DNA from: Comamonadaceae bacterium 2FH | GTDB taxonomy: Bacteria; Pseudomonadota; Gammaproteobacteria; Burkholderiales; Burkholderiaceae_C | Assembly: GCA_005503335.1 (NCBI GenBank) | Contig: SCMQ01000020.1 | Span: 1-64,000 of the forward strand | Direction: 5' to 3' | DNA length: 64,000 bases | In this document: piece by piece, positions 1 to 8,605 of the stretch | How the letters are laid out: every line of letters begins with the position of its first letter | How positions within the stretch are numbered: position 1 is the first letter of the stretch | Program-made: the position numbers and the translations under genes | The notes under the pieces: generated by a model | Told to the model about the DNA's origin: nothing | Seen by the model: only the letters and a program-made list of their open reading frames with translations | The model's database searches: none

Positions 1-43
1 GCCCCGGACGTCCCGGCTGCTCGCCTCGCGCCTTCTTCACCAT
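1..43 (-). CDS. possible 5' end of a minus-strand gene running off the left edge
   Basis: Reading leftwards from position 43 there is an ATG followed by GTG and 12 more open codons (MVKKARGEQPGRPG) before the window ends. A GAGGTG Shine-Dalgarno-like stretch lies about five bases before the ATG. The basic, Arg/Gly/Pro-rich start would suit a DNA-binding regulator, but 14 residues are too few to assign a family. It would lie downstream of the small open frame at 103-204 on the same strand. The sequence shows only a plausible start; function is unknown. Confidence 0.3.
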   Translation of the reverse strand, partial: MVKKARGEQPGRPG

Positions 44-102
44 CTGCCACCTCGTGTCCGCATGCTTCGATCAGAGCATAACGCGCGAGATGTTGTTTTC
101 GT

Positions 103-204
103 CTACACCCTCTCAGGGGCGCCGGCCAGATTGGCGGCGCGGTGCGCGGTCTCCAGGGCCCGCTGGCGTGCGGCACCGGCCAGGGTCGTCGAGTCAGCTG
201 TCAT
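103..204 (-). CDS. small open reading frame, 33 aa, with a strong ribosome binding site
   Basis: A 33-residue frame begins with ATG at 204, five bases after AGGAG, one of the better Shine-Dalgarno matches in the window. It ends with TAG at 103-105. The peptide is Ala-rich and mildly charged (it begins MTADSTTLAGAARQ and ends NLAGAPERV), with no signal peptide or membrane segment. No family is recognised. It could be a small protein, a short upstream frame coupled to the start at 43, or the intact 5' end of a gene broken by an early stop. The evidence is the binding site and the composition only. Confidence 0.35.
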   Translation of the reverse strand: MTADSTTLAGAARQRALETAHRAANLAGAPERV

Positions 205-562
205 GTCTTCTCCTGGATAGGGCCCTGTTCTTTGACGTTCGCATCACACGGTGCGCGTCGCGCTGGAATGCCCTTGCGGTGATTCCGGCCCCAAGAACAC
301 TGCATCGCGTCGTGAGGACGGATTGAGGCACCGGGGCCATGGCCGCGCAACGCGTTTCTGAAGTCCGTTCCGTACATCGAGCGGGGTGGGCTGGTTCGGG
401 GGCTACGCCGGCGGGCGGGCGGGCCGCCGCGAGGCAACGCATGCAAGGCGCTGCCAGGAGCGGTCGGCCGTTGAATCCGACGCGAGGGTGCGCCGAGCAC
501 GGTTCAGGATTTCATCGTCGATTGTTTGCCCCACTAATCTCACATGTGTTAGAGTGGCCCAC
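205..562. other. intergenic region upstream of the leuA leader
   Basis: These 358 bases hold no gene I can support. The short open frames in several phases overlap each other and lack ribosome binding sites. The right-hand end should contain the promoter for the leuA leader. Two weak possibilities are TTGCCC (526-531) with a poor -10 near 549-554, which would start transcription almost at the leader ATG, or TAATCT (535-540) as -10 with a poor -35. Neither is convincing. Confidence 0.5.
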
Positions 563-616
563 ATGAACCGACTCGCGCTGTCCCTACTTCTATCTGCCCA
601 CGGGCGGAGACGGTAG
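563..616 (+). CDS. leuL: leucine-rich leader peptide of leuA, 17 aa
   Basis: A 17-residue frame, [17 protein letters not shown], has five leucines within residues 4-10 (codons at 572, 578, 584, 587 and 590). Three of them use CTA, CTT and CTA, codons that are scarce in this genome, as expected of a peptide that senses charged leucyl-tRNA. It sits 94 bases upstream of leuA and is followed by a terminator hairpin (637-668). A weak GAGTGG stretch (552-557) could serve as Shine-Dalgarno; alternatively the leader may be nearly leaderless. By analogy with enterobacterial leuL, ribosome stalling at the Leu codons would favour the antiterminator. Assignment rests on composition, codon choice and position. 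It is not a homology call. Confidence 0.75.
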   Translation: MNRLALSLLLSAHGRRR

Positions 617-645
617 CGCACGCGCATTCCCGTATCACGGCCCGT
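600..645 (+). promoter_or_regulatory. predicted antiterminator pairing of the leuA attenuator
   Basis: ACGGGC (600-605) is perfectly complementary to GCCCGT (640-645), and inside that ACGG (610-613) pairs with CCGT (630-633). The 3' half of this structure is the 5' arm of the terminator, so the two folds exclude each other. A ribosome stalled on the Leu codons (572-592) leaves 600-605 free to pair. A ribosome that reaches the stop codon (614-616) covers it. The pairing was found by eye; no folding energy was computed. Confidence 0.6.
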
Positions 646-668
646 TTGCACCAGCAGCGGGCCGTTTT
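637..668 (+). terminator. attenuator terminator in front of leuA
   Basis: A perfect 8-bp inverted repeat, ACGGCCCG (637-644) and CGGGCCGT (658-665), encloses a 13-base loop and runs directly into TTTT (665-668). It lies between the leader stop codon and the leuA start, where a leucine attenuator is expected. It overlaps the predicted antiterminator at 640-645. Confidence 0.75.
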
Positions 669-710
669 CAATTGGGGCTGCTGGTTGATCCACCCACCGC
701 GGATACCACC

Positions 711-2393
711 ATGCCGATGTTGAAGAATCCTGCCAGCAAATACCGCCCCTTTGCCCCCGTGCGCCTCACGGACCGCACCTGGCCCGACGCGGTGCTGACC
801 AGGCCGCCCGTGTGGTGCAGCGTGGACCTGCGGGACGGCAACCAGGCCCTGATCGAGCCCATGGACATCGCGCGCAAGCTGCGCATGTTCCACACCCTGG
901 TGGCCATCGGATTCAAGGAGATCGAGGTGGGCTTTCCCTCGTCTTCCCAGATCGAGTTCGACTTCGTGCGCAAGCTGATCGACGAGGACCTGATCCCGAG
1001 CGATGTCACGATCCAGGTGCTGACCCAGGCGCGCGAGCCGCTGATCCGCCGCACCTTCGAGGCGCTGCAGGGCGCCCGCCGCGCCATCGTCCACCTGTAC
1101 AACGCCACGGCGCCCGTGATGCGCAAGGTGGTTCTGGGCCTGGACGAGGACGGCATCGTCGAGCTCGCGACCTCGCAGGCCCGGCTGTTCACGGAACTGG
1201 CGGCCCAGCAGCCGGACACCGAGTGGGTGTTCCAGTATTCGCCGGAGATGTTCTCCGGCACCGAGCTCGCCTTCGCCAAGCGCGTGGTGGATGCCGTGAC
1301 CGAGGTCTGGCAGCCCACGCCCGAGCGCAAGTGCATCGTCAACCTGCCGTCGACCGTCGAGCATTCCACGCCCAACATCTTCGCCGACATGATCGAGTGG
1401 ATGCACCGCCATCTGGCCCGGCGCGACAGCATCGTGCTGTCCGTGCACCCGCACAACGACCGCGGCACCGGCACGGCCGCCGGTGAGTTCGCGGTGATGG
1501 CCGGCGCCGACCGGCTGGAGGGCTGTTTGTTCGGCAATGGCGAGCGCACCGGCAACCTCGACATCGTCAACGTGGCGCTCAACCTGTACAGCCAGGGCGT
1601 GGACCCCGGCCTGGACTTCTCCGACATCGACGAGGTCCGCCGCACGGTCGAGCATTGCAACCAGCTGCCGGTGCACCCGCGCCATCCCTATGTCGGCGAC
1701 CTGGTTTACACCTCCTTCTCGGGCTCGCACCAGGACGCGATCAAGAAAGCGTTTTCCGCGCGCAGGGAAGATGACGTCTGGGACATGCCCTACCTGCCGC
1801 TCGACCCCAAGGACCTGGGGCGCAGCTACGAGGCGGTGATCCGCGTCAACAGCCAGTCGGGCAAGGGCGGCATCTCCTACCTGCTGGAGGCCGAGCATGG
1901 CCTCGAGCTGCCGCGCCGCCTGCAGATCGAGTTCAGCCGGGTGGTGCAGGGCGTGATGGACACCACGGGCAAGGAGTTGAGCGCGCGGGACCTGTGGTCG
2001 CTGTTCCAGAACGAATACCGGCTGGATCAGGCCACGGTGACGCACCAGGTGATCGAGTCCGGCCCCGACGACCGGGTCACGCTGGCCGCCGATATCCGCC
2101 AGGGCGAGCAGGTGCTGGCGGTGCGCGGCAGCGGCAATGGCCCGATCGACGCCTTCGTGACGGGCCTCGGCGAGGCCCTGGGGGAGACGGTGCGCGTGCT
2201 GGACTACCACGAGCACGCCATCGCTTCCGGCGCGGATGCCCGGGCGGTGGCCTACCTGGAGCTGCGCATCGGCGAGCACACCCTGTTCGGCGTGGGCATG
2301 GACGCCAACATCGTCTCGGCCTCGCTGAAAGCGATCGTCTCCGGCCTGCTGCGCTCGGGGGTGCAGGCTGGCGCATCGGCGCAGGCGGCCTGA
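711..2393 (+). CDS. leuA: 2-isopropylmalate synthase
   Basis: Condenses acetyl-CoA with 2-oxoisovalerate to 2-isopropylmalate, the first committed step of leucine synthesis. The 560-residue protein matches the long LeuA type. It has an N-terminal TIM barrel with the DLRDGNQAL loop near residues 39-47 and the metal-binding VHPHNDRG near 244-251. The last 130 residues or so form the allosteric domain at which leucine inhibits. I chose the ATG at 711 (MPMLKNPAS), where family similarity begins; the upstream in-frame ATG at 672 would start inside the attenuator region. Control appears to be by transcription attenuation through the leader at 563-616. The next gene is about 350 bases away, so leuA is probably transcribed alone. 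Confidence 0.95.
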   Translation: MPMLKNPASKYRPFAPVRLTDRTWPDAVLTRPPVWCSVDLRDGNQALIEPMDIARKLRMFHTLVAIGFKEIEVGFPSSSQIEFDFVRKLIDEDLIPSDVTIQVLTQAREPLIRRTFEALQGARRAIVHLYNATAPVMRKVVLGLDEDGIVELATSQARLFTELAAQQPDTEWVFQYSPEMFSGTELAFAKRVVDAVTEVWQPTPERKCIVNLPSTVEHSTPNIFADMIEWMHRHLARRDSIVLSVHPHNDRGTGTAAGEFAVMAGADRLEGCLFGNGERTGNLDIVNVALNLYSQGVDPGLDFSDIDEVRRTVEHCNQLPVHPRHPYVGDLVYTSFSGSHQDAIKKAFSARREDDVWDMPYLPLDPKDLGRSYEAVIRVNSQSGKGGISYLLEAEHGLELPRRLQIEFSRVVQGVMDTTGKELSARDLWSLFQNEYRLDQATVTHQVIESGPDDRVTLAADIRQGEQVLAVRGSGNGPIDAFVTGLGEALGETVRVLDYHEHAIASGADARAVAYLELRIGEHTLFGVGMDANIVSASLKAIVSGLLRSGVQAGASAQAA

Positions 2394-2741
2394 TCGGCGT
2401 AGGGGGCAGAAGCAAGAGCCGTCTGGCTCCGCGACAAGCTACTGGCTGTCGCTCGGCGCGGTGCTCTCATGTAGGTTTCACCCGTTGTCGAGCACGGGCT
2501 GTTCACCCAAGGTCCACGCTTCTGGCCAGGATGCCGCAGTGTGATCGGAGCCCGCCTGCTCCAATTTTGCTCCACTGAACCAAAGGTAGAGGCGGGACTT
2601 GTCGGAAAAAATCAGGAAGAGCGCGTCGAGGTGCAACTCTTGAAAGCTGCGTGGCCTCGGCGAGCGGGTGCCGCCGCGAATGGCCCGGCCTCTGCCGTGG
2701 GCAGCGTCACCAGGCCGGCAGGCATGCGTCACAATGCCCAC
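2394..2741. other. intergenic region with a less GC-rich patch
   Basis: These 348 bases contain no gene I can assign. The stretch from about 2478 to 2650 is less GC-rich than its surroundings and is open on the minus strand, ending at a TGA at 2478, with a protein-like composition (for example DALFLIFSDKSRLYLWF). It could be the tail of a decayed gene. An inverted repeat of CCCGCCT and AGGCGGG flanks part of it (about 2552-2598) without a T-run. A CACAAT hexamer at 2730-2735, only seven bases before the next start codon, may be a -10 element. Confidence 0.35.
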
Positions 2742-3587
2742 ATGTCTCTCGTCACCTACCTCCCCGGCACCACGCCGCTGGTGCTGGACTCGCCGCACAG
2801 CGGCACCGACTACCCGGCCGACTTCGGCTACGCCTGCGACCCGGCGGCGCTGCGCCGCGCCGAAGACACGCATGTGGAAAAGCTCTACGGCTTTGCGCCC
2901 GATCTGGGCGTGGCTTGGATCGAGGCCCATTTTCCGCGCAGCTACCTCGACGCCAATCGCGACACGACCGAGCTCGACGTGGGCCTGCTCGATGCGCCCT
3001 GGCCGCACCCCGTGGCCACCGATCCGGTGGTGCTGTCCAAGGTGCGGCTGGGCAAGGGCCTGATCTGGCGCTGCACCGACGAAGGCCTGTCGCTGTACGC
3101 GCGCAAGCTTTCGGTGGCCGAGGTGGAGCGGCGCATTGCCCAATGCTGGCAGCCCTACCACGCGGCGGTGGCGCAGGCCATAGACGCGGCGCACGCGCGC
3201 CACGGCTACAGCATCCACATCAACTGCCATTCCATGCCTGCCGTGGCGTCCAGCCACGCGACCGACTTCCCGGGCCTGGTGCATGCCGACTTCGTGGTCG
3301 GCAACCGCGACCACAGCACGGCCAGCGCCGCGCTGCTGCGGCTGGTCGGCGAGCAGTTGCAGGCCCAGGGCTACAGCGTCTCGTACAACCATCCCTACAA
3401 AGGCGTGGAGCTGGTGCGCCGCTATGGCCAGCCGGACGCCGACCGGCACAGCATCCAGCTCGAGATCAACCGCAAGCTCTACATGGACGAGCAGACCCTG
3501 GCGCCGCATGCCGGCTTCGCGCCGCTGCAGGCCCAGTTGCGCGCGCTGGTCCAGCGGCTGCTGGTCGCCGACCCGCGCCGCCTCTGA
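2742..3587 (+). CDS. N-formylglutamate amidohydrolase family protein
   Basis: A 281-residue member of the FGase/HutG family of metal-dependent amide hydrolases. The family N-terminus VLDSPHSGTDYP is followed by the DTHVEKLYGF and DANRDTTELD blocks and by a SIHINCHSMP segment rich in possible metal ligands. Family members release formate from N-formyl-L-glutamate, the last step of one histidine degradation route, but no other hut gene is present here. The start at 2742 (MSLVTYLPG) fits the family; an in-frame ATG at 2724 is the alternative. It is the first gene of a tight trio with the HDAC-like gene (15-base gap) and the flavoprotein (7-base gap). The substrate may therefore be another N-acyl amino acid. 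Confidence 0.8.
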   Translation: MSLVTYLPGTTPLVLDSPHSGTDYPADFGYACDPAALRRAEDTHVEKLYGFAPDLGVAWIEAHFPRSYLDANRDTTELDVGLLDAPWPHPVATDPVVLSKVRLGKGLIWRCTDEGLSLYARKLSVAEVERRIAQCWQPYHAAVAQAIDAAHARHGYSIHINCHSMPAVASSHATDFPGLVHADFVVGNRDHSTASAALLRLVGEQLQAQGYSVSYNHPYKGVELVRRYGQPDADRHSIQLEINRKLYMDEQTLAPHAGFAPLQAQLRALVQRLLVADPRRL

Positions 3588-3602
3588 GCCGCGCAGCGCC
3601 GC

Positions 3603-4640
3603 ATGATCACCTTCTTCAGCGATCAGCATGGCCTGCATGCGCCTGCCGACGAGATCTTCCGCGGCGAGCGCGTGCCCTGCTTCGAGACGCCCAGCCGTGC
3701 CGAGTTCGTGCGCGAGCGGCTGCAGGCACGCGGCCACTTGCTGCGCCAGCCCGACCAGGACAGCCGGGCGGTGCTCTCCCAGGTGCACAGCCCGCGCTAC
3801 CTGGGCTTTCTGGCCTCGGCCTGGGACCAGTGGCTGGCGCTCGACCCGGCCAACGGTGATCGCCAGCCCTTTCCCTCGGTCTGGCCGGTGCGCACCCTGC
3901 GCAGCGACATCGAGCCGCAGAACTTCGTCGCCCGCCTGGGCCTGTATTCGATGGACAACGGCAGTCCCCTCGTGGCCGGCACCTGGGCCGCGGCCAAGGC
4001 CGGCGCCGACGCTGCCGCCTGCGCGGCCGCCCTGCTCGCCGCGGGCGAGCGCGGCGTGTTCTGCGCCACCCGCCCGCCCGGCCACCATGCCGGGGCCGAC
4101 TTCATGGGCGGCTACTGCTTCCTCAACAACGCGGCCGTGGCCGCGCAGGCGCTGCGCAACCAGGGCGCTGCGCGCGTGGCCGTGCTCGACGTGGACTACC
4201 ACCACGGCAACGGCACGCAAAGCATCTTCTACGAGCGCGCCGACGTGCTGTTCGTCAGCCTGCATGGCGATCCGCGCACCGAATACCCGTTCTACCTGGG
4301 CCATGCCGACGAGACCGGGGAGGGGGCCGGCGCGGGCTTCAACCTCAACCTGCCGCTGCCGGCCGGCAGCGGCGTGGCGGCCTGGTTCGAGGCGCTGAAG
4401 GCGGCCTGCCGGCGCATCGCGCGGCACGAGGCCCAGGCCCTGGTGGTGTCGCTGGGCCTGGACGCCTACGCGGGCGATCCGATCTCCCGCTTCGCGCTGC
4501 AGGCGGGCGACTTCTCTCGCCTGGGCCAGCGCCTGGCGCGGCTGGGTCTGCCCACGGTCTTCGTGCTGGAGGGCGGCTATGCGGCGGCCGAGCTGGGCGT
4601 GAACGCGGTGAACGTGATCGAGGCTTTTGAACAGGACTGA
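3603..4640 (+). CDS. histone deacetylase/acetylpolyamine amidohydrolase family protein
   Basis: A 345-residue zinc amidohydrolase of the class II HDAC-like superfamily. Visible signatures are RPPGHHAG (about 156-163), containing the catalytic tandem histidines, VDYHHGNGT (about 197-205) with zinc ligands, and [10 protein letters not shown] near residue 282 with the last aspartate ligand. The C-terminal VFVLEGGYA block is typical of the family. Bacterial members deacetylate acetylpolyamines or other small acylated amines, not histones. It is the second gene of the trio that starts at 2742, so an acylated metabolite is the likely substrate. The exact substrate cannot be read from the sequence. 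Confidence 0.88.
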   Translation: MITFFSDQHGLHAPADEIFRGERVPCFETPSRAEFVRERLQARGHLLRQPDQDSRAVLSQVHSPRYLGFLASAWDQWLALDPANGDRQPFPSVWPVRTLRSDIEPQNFVARLGLYSMDNGSPLVAGTWAAAKAGADAAACAAALLAAGERGVFCATRPPGHHAGADFMGGYCFLNNAAVAAQALRNQGAARVAVLDVDYHHGNGTQSIFYERADVLFVSLHGDPRTEYPFYLGHADETGEGAGAGFNLNLPLPAGSGVAAWFEALKAACRRIARHEAQALVVSLGLDAYAGDPISRFALQAGDFSRLGQRLARLGLPTVFVLEGGYAAAELGVNAVNVIEAFEQD

Positions 4641-4647
4641 GCAAGGC

Positions 4648-5751
4648 ATGGAGCAGGTCGACGTGGTGGTGGTGGGCGCTGGCGTGGTGGGCCTGGCCGT
4701 GGCGCGGGCGCTGGCCCTGCAGGGGCGCGAAGTCATGGTGCTGGAGGCGGCCGACGCGATCGGCACCGGCACCAGCTCGCGCAACAGCGAGGTCATCCAC
4801 GCCGGCATCTACTACCCGCAGGGCTCGCTGAAAGCGCAGCTCTGCGTGCGCGGCAAGGAGCTGCTCTACGCCTATTGCGCCGAGCGCGCCATCGCGCACC
4901 GCCGCTGCGGCAAGCTCATCGTCGCCACTAGCGAGGCCCAGCGCCCGCAGTTGGCCGAGATACGCGCCAAGGCGGCGGCCAACGGCGTGCCGGACCTGGC
5001 GCCGCTCACGCGCGAGGCGGCGCTGGCCCTGGAGCCGCAGCTCGAATGCGTGGCGGCGCTGCATTCGCCCAGCACCGGCATCGTGGACAGCCACGCGCTC
5101 ATGCTCTCGCTGCTCGGCGACCTCGAACATGCGGGCGGCCTGCTGGCCCTGAACTCGCCGCTGCGCTCGGCCCGCGTGGAAGGCGCCGCGATCGTGCTGA
5201 CGGCCGAGGACGGCACCGAGCTGGCCGCCCGCAGCCTGGTCAACGCCGCCGGCCTGCGTGCAACGGACCTGGCGCGGCGCTTTGCCGGCCTGGACCCGCG
5301 CCATGTGCCCAGGGCCCACTACGCCAAAGGCAATTACTTCAGCCTGTCGGGACGCTCGCCGTTCCAGCGCCTGATCTACCCCGTGCCCGAGGCGGCCGGG
5401 CTGGGCGTGCACCTGACGCTGGACCTGGGCGGCCAGGCCAAGTTCGGCCCCGACGTGCAGTGGGTGGACAGGCCCGACGACCTGGTGGTCGATCCGGCGC
5501 GCGGCCAGGCCTTCTACGCCGAGGTGCGCCGCTATTGGCCGGGCCTGCCCGACGGTGCCCTGCTGCCGGGCTATGCGGGCATCAGGCCCAAGATCAGCGG
5601 GCCGGGCCAGCCCGCCGCCGATTTCCTGATCCAGGGGCCGCGCGAGCATGGCGTGCCGGGCCTGGTCAACCTGTTCGGCATCGAGTCGCCTGGGCTGACC
5701 AGTTGCCTGGCCATCGGCGAGTATGTCGGCGAACTGCTCTCGCCGCGGTAG
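4648..5751 (+). CDS. FAD-dependent L-2-hydroxyglutarate oxidase-like protein
   Basis: A 367-residue flavoprotein of the DAO superfamily. [16 protein letters not shown] at the N-terminus is the FAD-binding dinucleotide fold, and [15 protein letters not shown] is the characteristic block of the LhgO/L2HGDH group, which oxidises L-2-hydroxyglutarate to 2-oxoglutarate. The C-terminus ([17 protein letters not shown]) is the conserved second FAD contact. The ATG at 4648 was preferred over one at 4627 because it lies seven bases after the preceding stop, behind a GAGCAAGG stretch. Placement after two amidohydrolases suggests a short catabolic route ending at a 2-hydroxy-diacid. The gene converges with the Bug-family gene, with only 7 bases between the stop codons. 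Confidence 0.85.
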   Translation: MEQVDVVVVGAGVVGLAVARALALQGREVMVLEAADAIGTGTSSRNSEVIHAGIYYPQGSLKAQLCVRGKELLYAYCAERAIAHRRCGKLIVATSEAQRPQLAEIRAKAAANGVPDLAPLTREAALALEPQLECVAALHSPSTGIVDSHALMLSLLGDLEHAGGLLALNSPLRSARVEGAAIVLTAEDGTELAARSLVNAAGLRATDLARRFAGLDPRHVPRAHYAKGNYFSLSGRSPFQRLIYPVPEAAGLGVHLTLDLGGQAKFGPDVQWVDRPDDLVVDPARGQAFYAEVRRYWPGLPDGALLPGYAGIRPKISGPGQPAADFLIQGPREHGVPGLVNLFGIESPGLTSCLAIGEYVGELLSPR

Positions 5752-5758
5752 ACAGCGC

Positions 5759-6748
5759 TCAGGCCGCGTCGACCTTGAGGTTCTGCGCGGCCACCACGCG
5801 CTGCCAGCCGCGGAAGTCCTGCTCGATGAAGCGCGCCAGCTGCGCTGCGGGGCCGGCGGCGGGCTCGATGGCGTCCCTGGCGAAGCGCTCGCGCACATCG
5901 GGCAGGGCAACGGCCTTGGCGACGGCGGCGTTCAGGCGCTCGAGCACCGGTGCGGGCGTGCCGCGCGGCGCCACCAGGCCGAAGTAGTTGAGCACGTTGA
6001 AGTCGGCAAAACCGGCCTCGGCCATGCCGGGCACCTCGGGCAGGGCGGGCGAGCGGCGCTCGCTGGTCACGGCCAGGGCGCGCACGCGGCCGTCGCGGAC
6101 GAAGGTCGCCAGCGCCGGCACGGTGCCGGTCACCAGGTGGATCTGGCCGGCGATCATGTCCATGGTGGCCGGCGCGATGCCGCGATAGGGGATGTGGGTG
6201 ATGTAGCTCTGGCTGCGGCTCTTGAGCATCTCCAGCACCAGGTGGTTGATGCCGCCCGCGCCGGCCGAGCCGTAGTTGAGGTAGCCCGGCTTCCGCCTGG
6301 CCAGCGCCACCAGCTCGCGCAGGCTGTGGACTGGCAGGTCCTTGTTGACGGCCCAGAGCAGGGGGCCGCTGGCGATCATGCCGACCGGGGCGAAATGGCG
6401 CACCGGGTCGTAGCCCGCGCCGGGCAGGGCGGCCGGCACCGTGGTGAAGGGGGCGGCGACCAGCAGCAGGGTGTGGCCGTCGGCCGGGCTTTGCGCGACG
6501 TGCTGCGTGCCGATCGCGCCCGAGGCGCCGGCGCGGTTGTCGACCACGACCGGGTTGTCCAGCAGCTCGGCCAGCTTCTGCGCCATCAGGCGGCCCACGG
6601 CGTCGGTGCCCGCGCCGGGTGCGAAGGGCACGACGATGCGTATGGGCTTGTCGGGCCAGCCCTGGGCCCGCAGGGGCGCGCTGGACAGGGCGGCGAGGCT
6701 GGCAGCGGTGGCCAGCAGGGCCTGGCGACGGTTCGGGTGATGGTGCAT
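5759..6748 (-). CDS. Bug/TctC-family tripartite tricarboxylate transporter substrate-binding protein
   Basis: A 329-residue periplasmic solute-binding protein. The N-terminus has a signal sequence with a twin-arginine flavour (RRQALLATAASLAALSSA) followed by WPDKPIRIVVPFAPGAGTD, the hallmark start of Bug proteins. Internal blocks such as VVVDNRAGASGAIGT and LNYGSAGAGG are also typical. Bug proteins bind carboxylates or amides; in Burkholderiales they form a very large paralogous set and usually lack adjacent membrane components, as here. It lies 83 bases downstream of pyrD on the same strand, with no obvious functional link. The ligand is unknown. Confidence 0.92.
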   Translation of the reverse strand: MHHHPNRRQALLATAASLAALSSAPLRAQGWPDKPIRIVVPFAPGAGTDAVGRLMAQKLAELLDNPVVVDNRAGASGAIGTQHVAQSPADGHTLLLVAAPFTTVPAALPGAGYDPVRHFAPVGMIASGPLLWAVNKDLPVHSLRELVALARRKPGYLNYGSAGAGGINHLVLEMLKSRSQSYITHIPYRGIAPATMDMIAGQIHLVTGTVPALATFVRDGRVRALAVTSERRSPALPEVPGMAEAGFADFNVLNYFGLVAPRGTPAPVLERLNAAVAKAVALPDVRERFARDAIEPAAGPAAQLARFIEQDFRGWQRVVAAQNLKVDAA

Positions 6749-6831
6749 GGCGGCTCTCGGACGGTGGGTTGCGGCCAGCAGCTTAGCCTGCAGTTGTGTC
6801 AGCCGGGTTGCATTCGCGTGACGGCGGGATG

Positions 6832-7872
6832 TCAGCGCAGCCGCTTCAGGGCCAGCGCCGCCTGGCGGACCAGCTCCGGGCCCTTGTAAATCAGGCCGGT
6901 GTAGATCTGCACCAGGTCGGCGCCGGCTTCGATCTTGCTCACCGCGTCCTCGGCGCTCAGGATGCCGCCGACGCCGATGATGGGGAAGCCTGGGCCGAGC
7001 GCGGCGCGCAGCTGGCGGATCACGCGGTTGCTGGCTTCCAGCACCGGGGCGCCGCTCAGGCCCCCGGCCTCGCCGGCATGCGCCAGGCCCTGCACCGCCT
7101 CGCGCGAGAGCGTGGTGTTGGTGGCGATGACGCCGTCCATGCCATGGCGCTGGAGCGTGGCGGCGATCACGCCGACCTGGGCCTCGTCGAGGTCCGGTGC
7201 GATCTTCACGAAGATCGGCACCTTGCGGCCATGCTGGACGGCCAGTGCGGCGCGGCGCTCGGCGATGGCGCCGAGCAGGCCGTCCAGCGCCGCGTCGCTC
7301 TGCAGGCTGCGCAGGTTCTGGGTGTTGGGGCTGGAGATGTTGACCGTCACGTAGTCGGCGTGCGGGTAGACGCCTTCCAGGGCGCACAGGTAGTCGCTGG
7401 TCGCCTCTTCGATCGCCGTGGCCGCGTTCTTGCCGATGTTCAGGCCCAGGATGCGTCCCTTCTGCCGGAAGCTCGATCGCTTGACATTGGCGACGAAGGC
7501 GTCCAGCCCGTCGTTGTTGAAGCCCAGGCGGTTGATCAGGGCCTGGGCCTCGGGCAGGCGGAACATGCGCGGCTTGGGGTTGCCGGGCTGGGGCTTGGGC
7601 GTGACGGTGCCGACCTCGACGAAGCCGAAGCCCATGGCGCCCAGGCCATCGATGCAGCGCGCGTTCTTGTCCAGGCCGGCGGCCAGGCCCACGCGGTTGG
7701 GAAAACGCAGGCCGGCCAGGGTGACGGGGTCGTCGACCAAGCCGCTGCACCAGGCCCAGGCCAGCGGCGTGCCCTGGGCCCGCGCCAGCGCGTTCATGGT
7801 CAGTTCGTGGGCGGTTTCGGGATCCAGGCCGAACAGAAAGGGGCGGGCGAGGGCGTAGGGCAGGAGGGACAT
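6832..7872 (-). CDS. pyrD: dihydroorotate dehydrogenase (quinone)
   Basis: Oxidises dihydroorotate to orotate in pyrimidine synthesis and passes electrons to the membrane quinone pool. The 346-residue length and the extended N-terminus ([23 protein letters not shown]) place it in class 2, the membrane-associated form. The FMN-binding barrel has [17 protein letters not shown], the [15 protein letters not shown] catalytic loop with its serine nucleophile, and the [13 protein letters not shown] phosphate-binding end. It is divergent from rpiA with only 36 bases between the start codons, so the promoters must overlap the opposing coding sequences. Confidence 0.97.
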   Translation of the reverse strand: MSLLPYALARPFLFGLDPETAHELTMNALARAQGTPLAWAWCSGLVDDPVTLAGLRFPNRVGLAAGLDKNARCIDGLGAMGFGFVEVGTVTPKPQPGNPKPRMFRLPEAQALINRLGFNNDGLDAFVANVKRSSFRQKGRILGLNIGKNAATAIEEATSDYLCALEGVYPHADYVTVNISSPNTQNLRSLQSDAALDGLLGAIAERRAALAVQHGRKVPIFVKIAPDLDEAQVGVIAATLQRHGMDGVIATNTTLSREAVQGLAHAGEAGGLSGAPVLEASNRVIRQLRAALGPGFPIIGVGGILSAEDAVSKIEAGADLVQIYTGLIYKGPELVRQAALALKRLR

Positions 7873-7908
7873 TGGATAATTCTTGGAAACTTCCCTGGAT
7901 TGTCTCAA

Positions 7909-8583
7909 ATGACCCAAGACGAACTCAAAGCCCTGGTCGGCCAGGCCGCCCTCCAATACGTCGTGCCCGGCGAAATCGTGGGGGTGGGCACCGGCTCCAC
8001 CGTCAACTTCTTTCTCGACGCCCTGGCCACGGTGCGCGACACCATCAAGGGCGCGGTCTCGAGCTCCGAGGCCTCGACCGCGCGCCTGAAGGCGATCGGC
8101 ATCCCGGTGTTCGACTGCAACGAGGTGGGCGAGCTGGCGGTCTACATTGACGGCGCCGACGAGATCGACTCTCGCGGCTACATGGTCAAGGGCGGCGGCG
8201 CGGCGCTCACGCGCGAGAAGATCGTGGCTGCGCAGTCGCGCCTCTTCGTCTGCATCGCCGACGCCTCCAAGCTGGTCGAGACCCTGGGCGCCTTTCCGCT
8301 GCCGGTGGAAGTCATTCCCATGGCGGCGCAGCGCGTGGCGCGCCAGTTCGCGGCCCTGGGCGGCCAGGCCCGGCTGCGCCTGAAGGACGGCCAGCCGCTG
8401 GTGACCGACAACGGCCAGCAGATCCTGGACGTGACCGGGCTGGCCATCACCGACCCGCTGGCCTTCGAGTCCGAGGTCAACCAGTGGCCCGGCGTGGTCA
8501 CGGTGGGCGTGTTCGCGCACCAGAAGGCCGGCGTCTGCCTGCTGGGCACCGACAGCGGCGTGCGGACGCTGGAGTTTCGCTGA
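7909..8583 (+). CDS. rpiA: ribose-5-phosphate isomerase A
   Basis: Interconverts ribose 5-phosphate and ribulose 5-phosphate in the pentose phosphate pathway. The 224-residue protein has [16 protein letters not shown] (phosphate loop), SSSEAST, DGADEID with catalytic acids, and [12 protein letters not shown] with the catalytic lysine region, all characteristic of RpiA. A GATAAT hexamer at 7875-7880 in the short divergent spacer could be its -10, although no clear -35 is seen. It converges with the DUF4124 gene across a GC-rich hairpin at 8585-8601. Confidence 0.97.
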   Translation: MTQDELKALVGQAALQYVVPGEIVGVGTGSTVNFFLDALATVRDTIKGAVSSSEASTARLKAIGIPVFDCNEVGELAVYIDGADEIDSRGYMVKGGGAALTREKIVAAQSRLFVCIADASKLVETLGAFPLPVEVIPMAAQRVARQFAALGGQARLRLKDGQPLVTDNGQQILDVTGLAITDPLAFESEVNQWPGVVTVGVFAHQKAGVCLLGTDSGVRTLEFR

Positions 8584-8584
8584 A

Positions 8585-8601
8585 GGGCCGGCGTCCGGCC
8601 C
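8585..8601. terminator. GC-rich hairpin between convergent rpiA and the DUF4124 gene
   Basis: GGGCCGG (8585-8591), a three-base loop, and CCGGCCC (8595-8601) form a perfect stem in the 22-base gap between the two convergent genes. There is no T-run on either side, so termination is plausible from position but not proven. Confidence 0.4.
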
Positions 8602-8605
8602 GGCT

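Noticed and set aside
194-500. Several overlapping 75-99 codon frames on both strands at the left edge
   Set aside because: They overlap one another, lack ribosome binding sites and have Arg/Pro/Ala-rich translations typical of non-coding GC-rich DNA.
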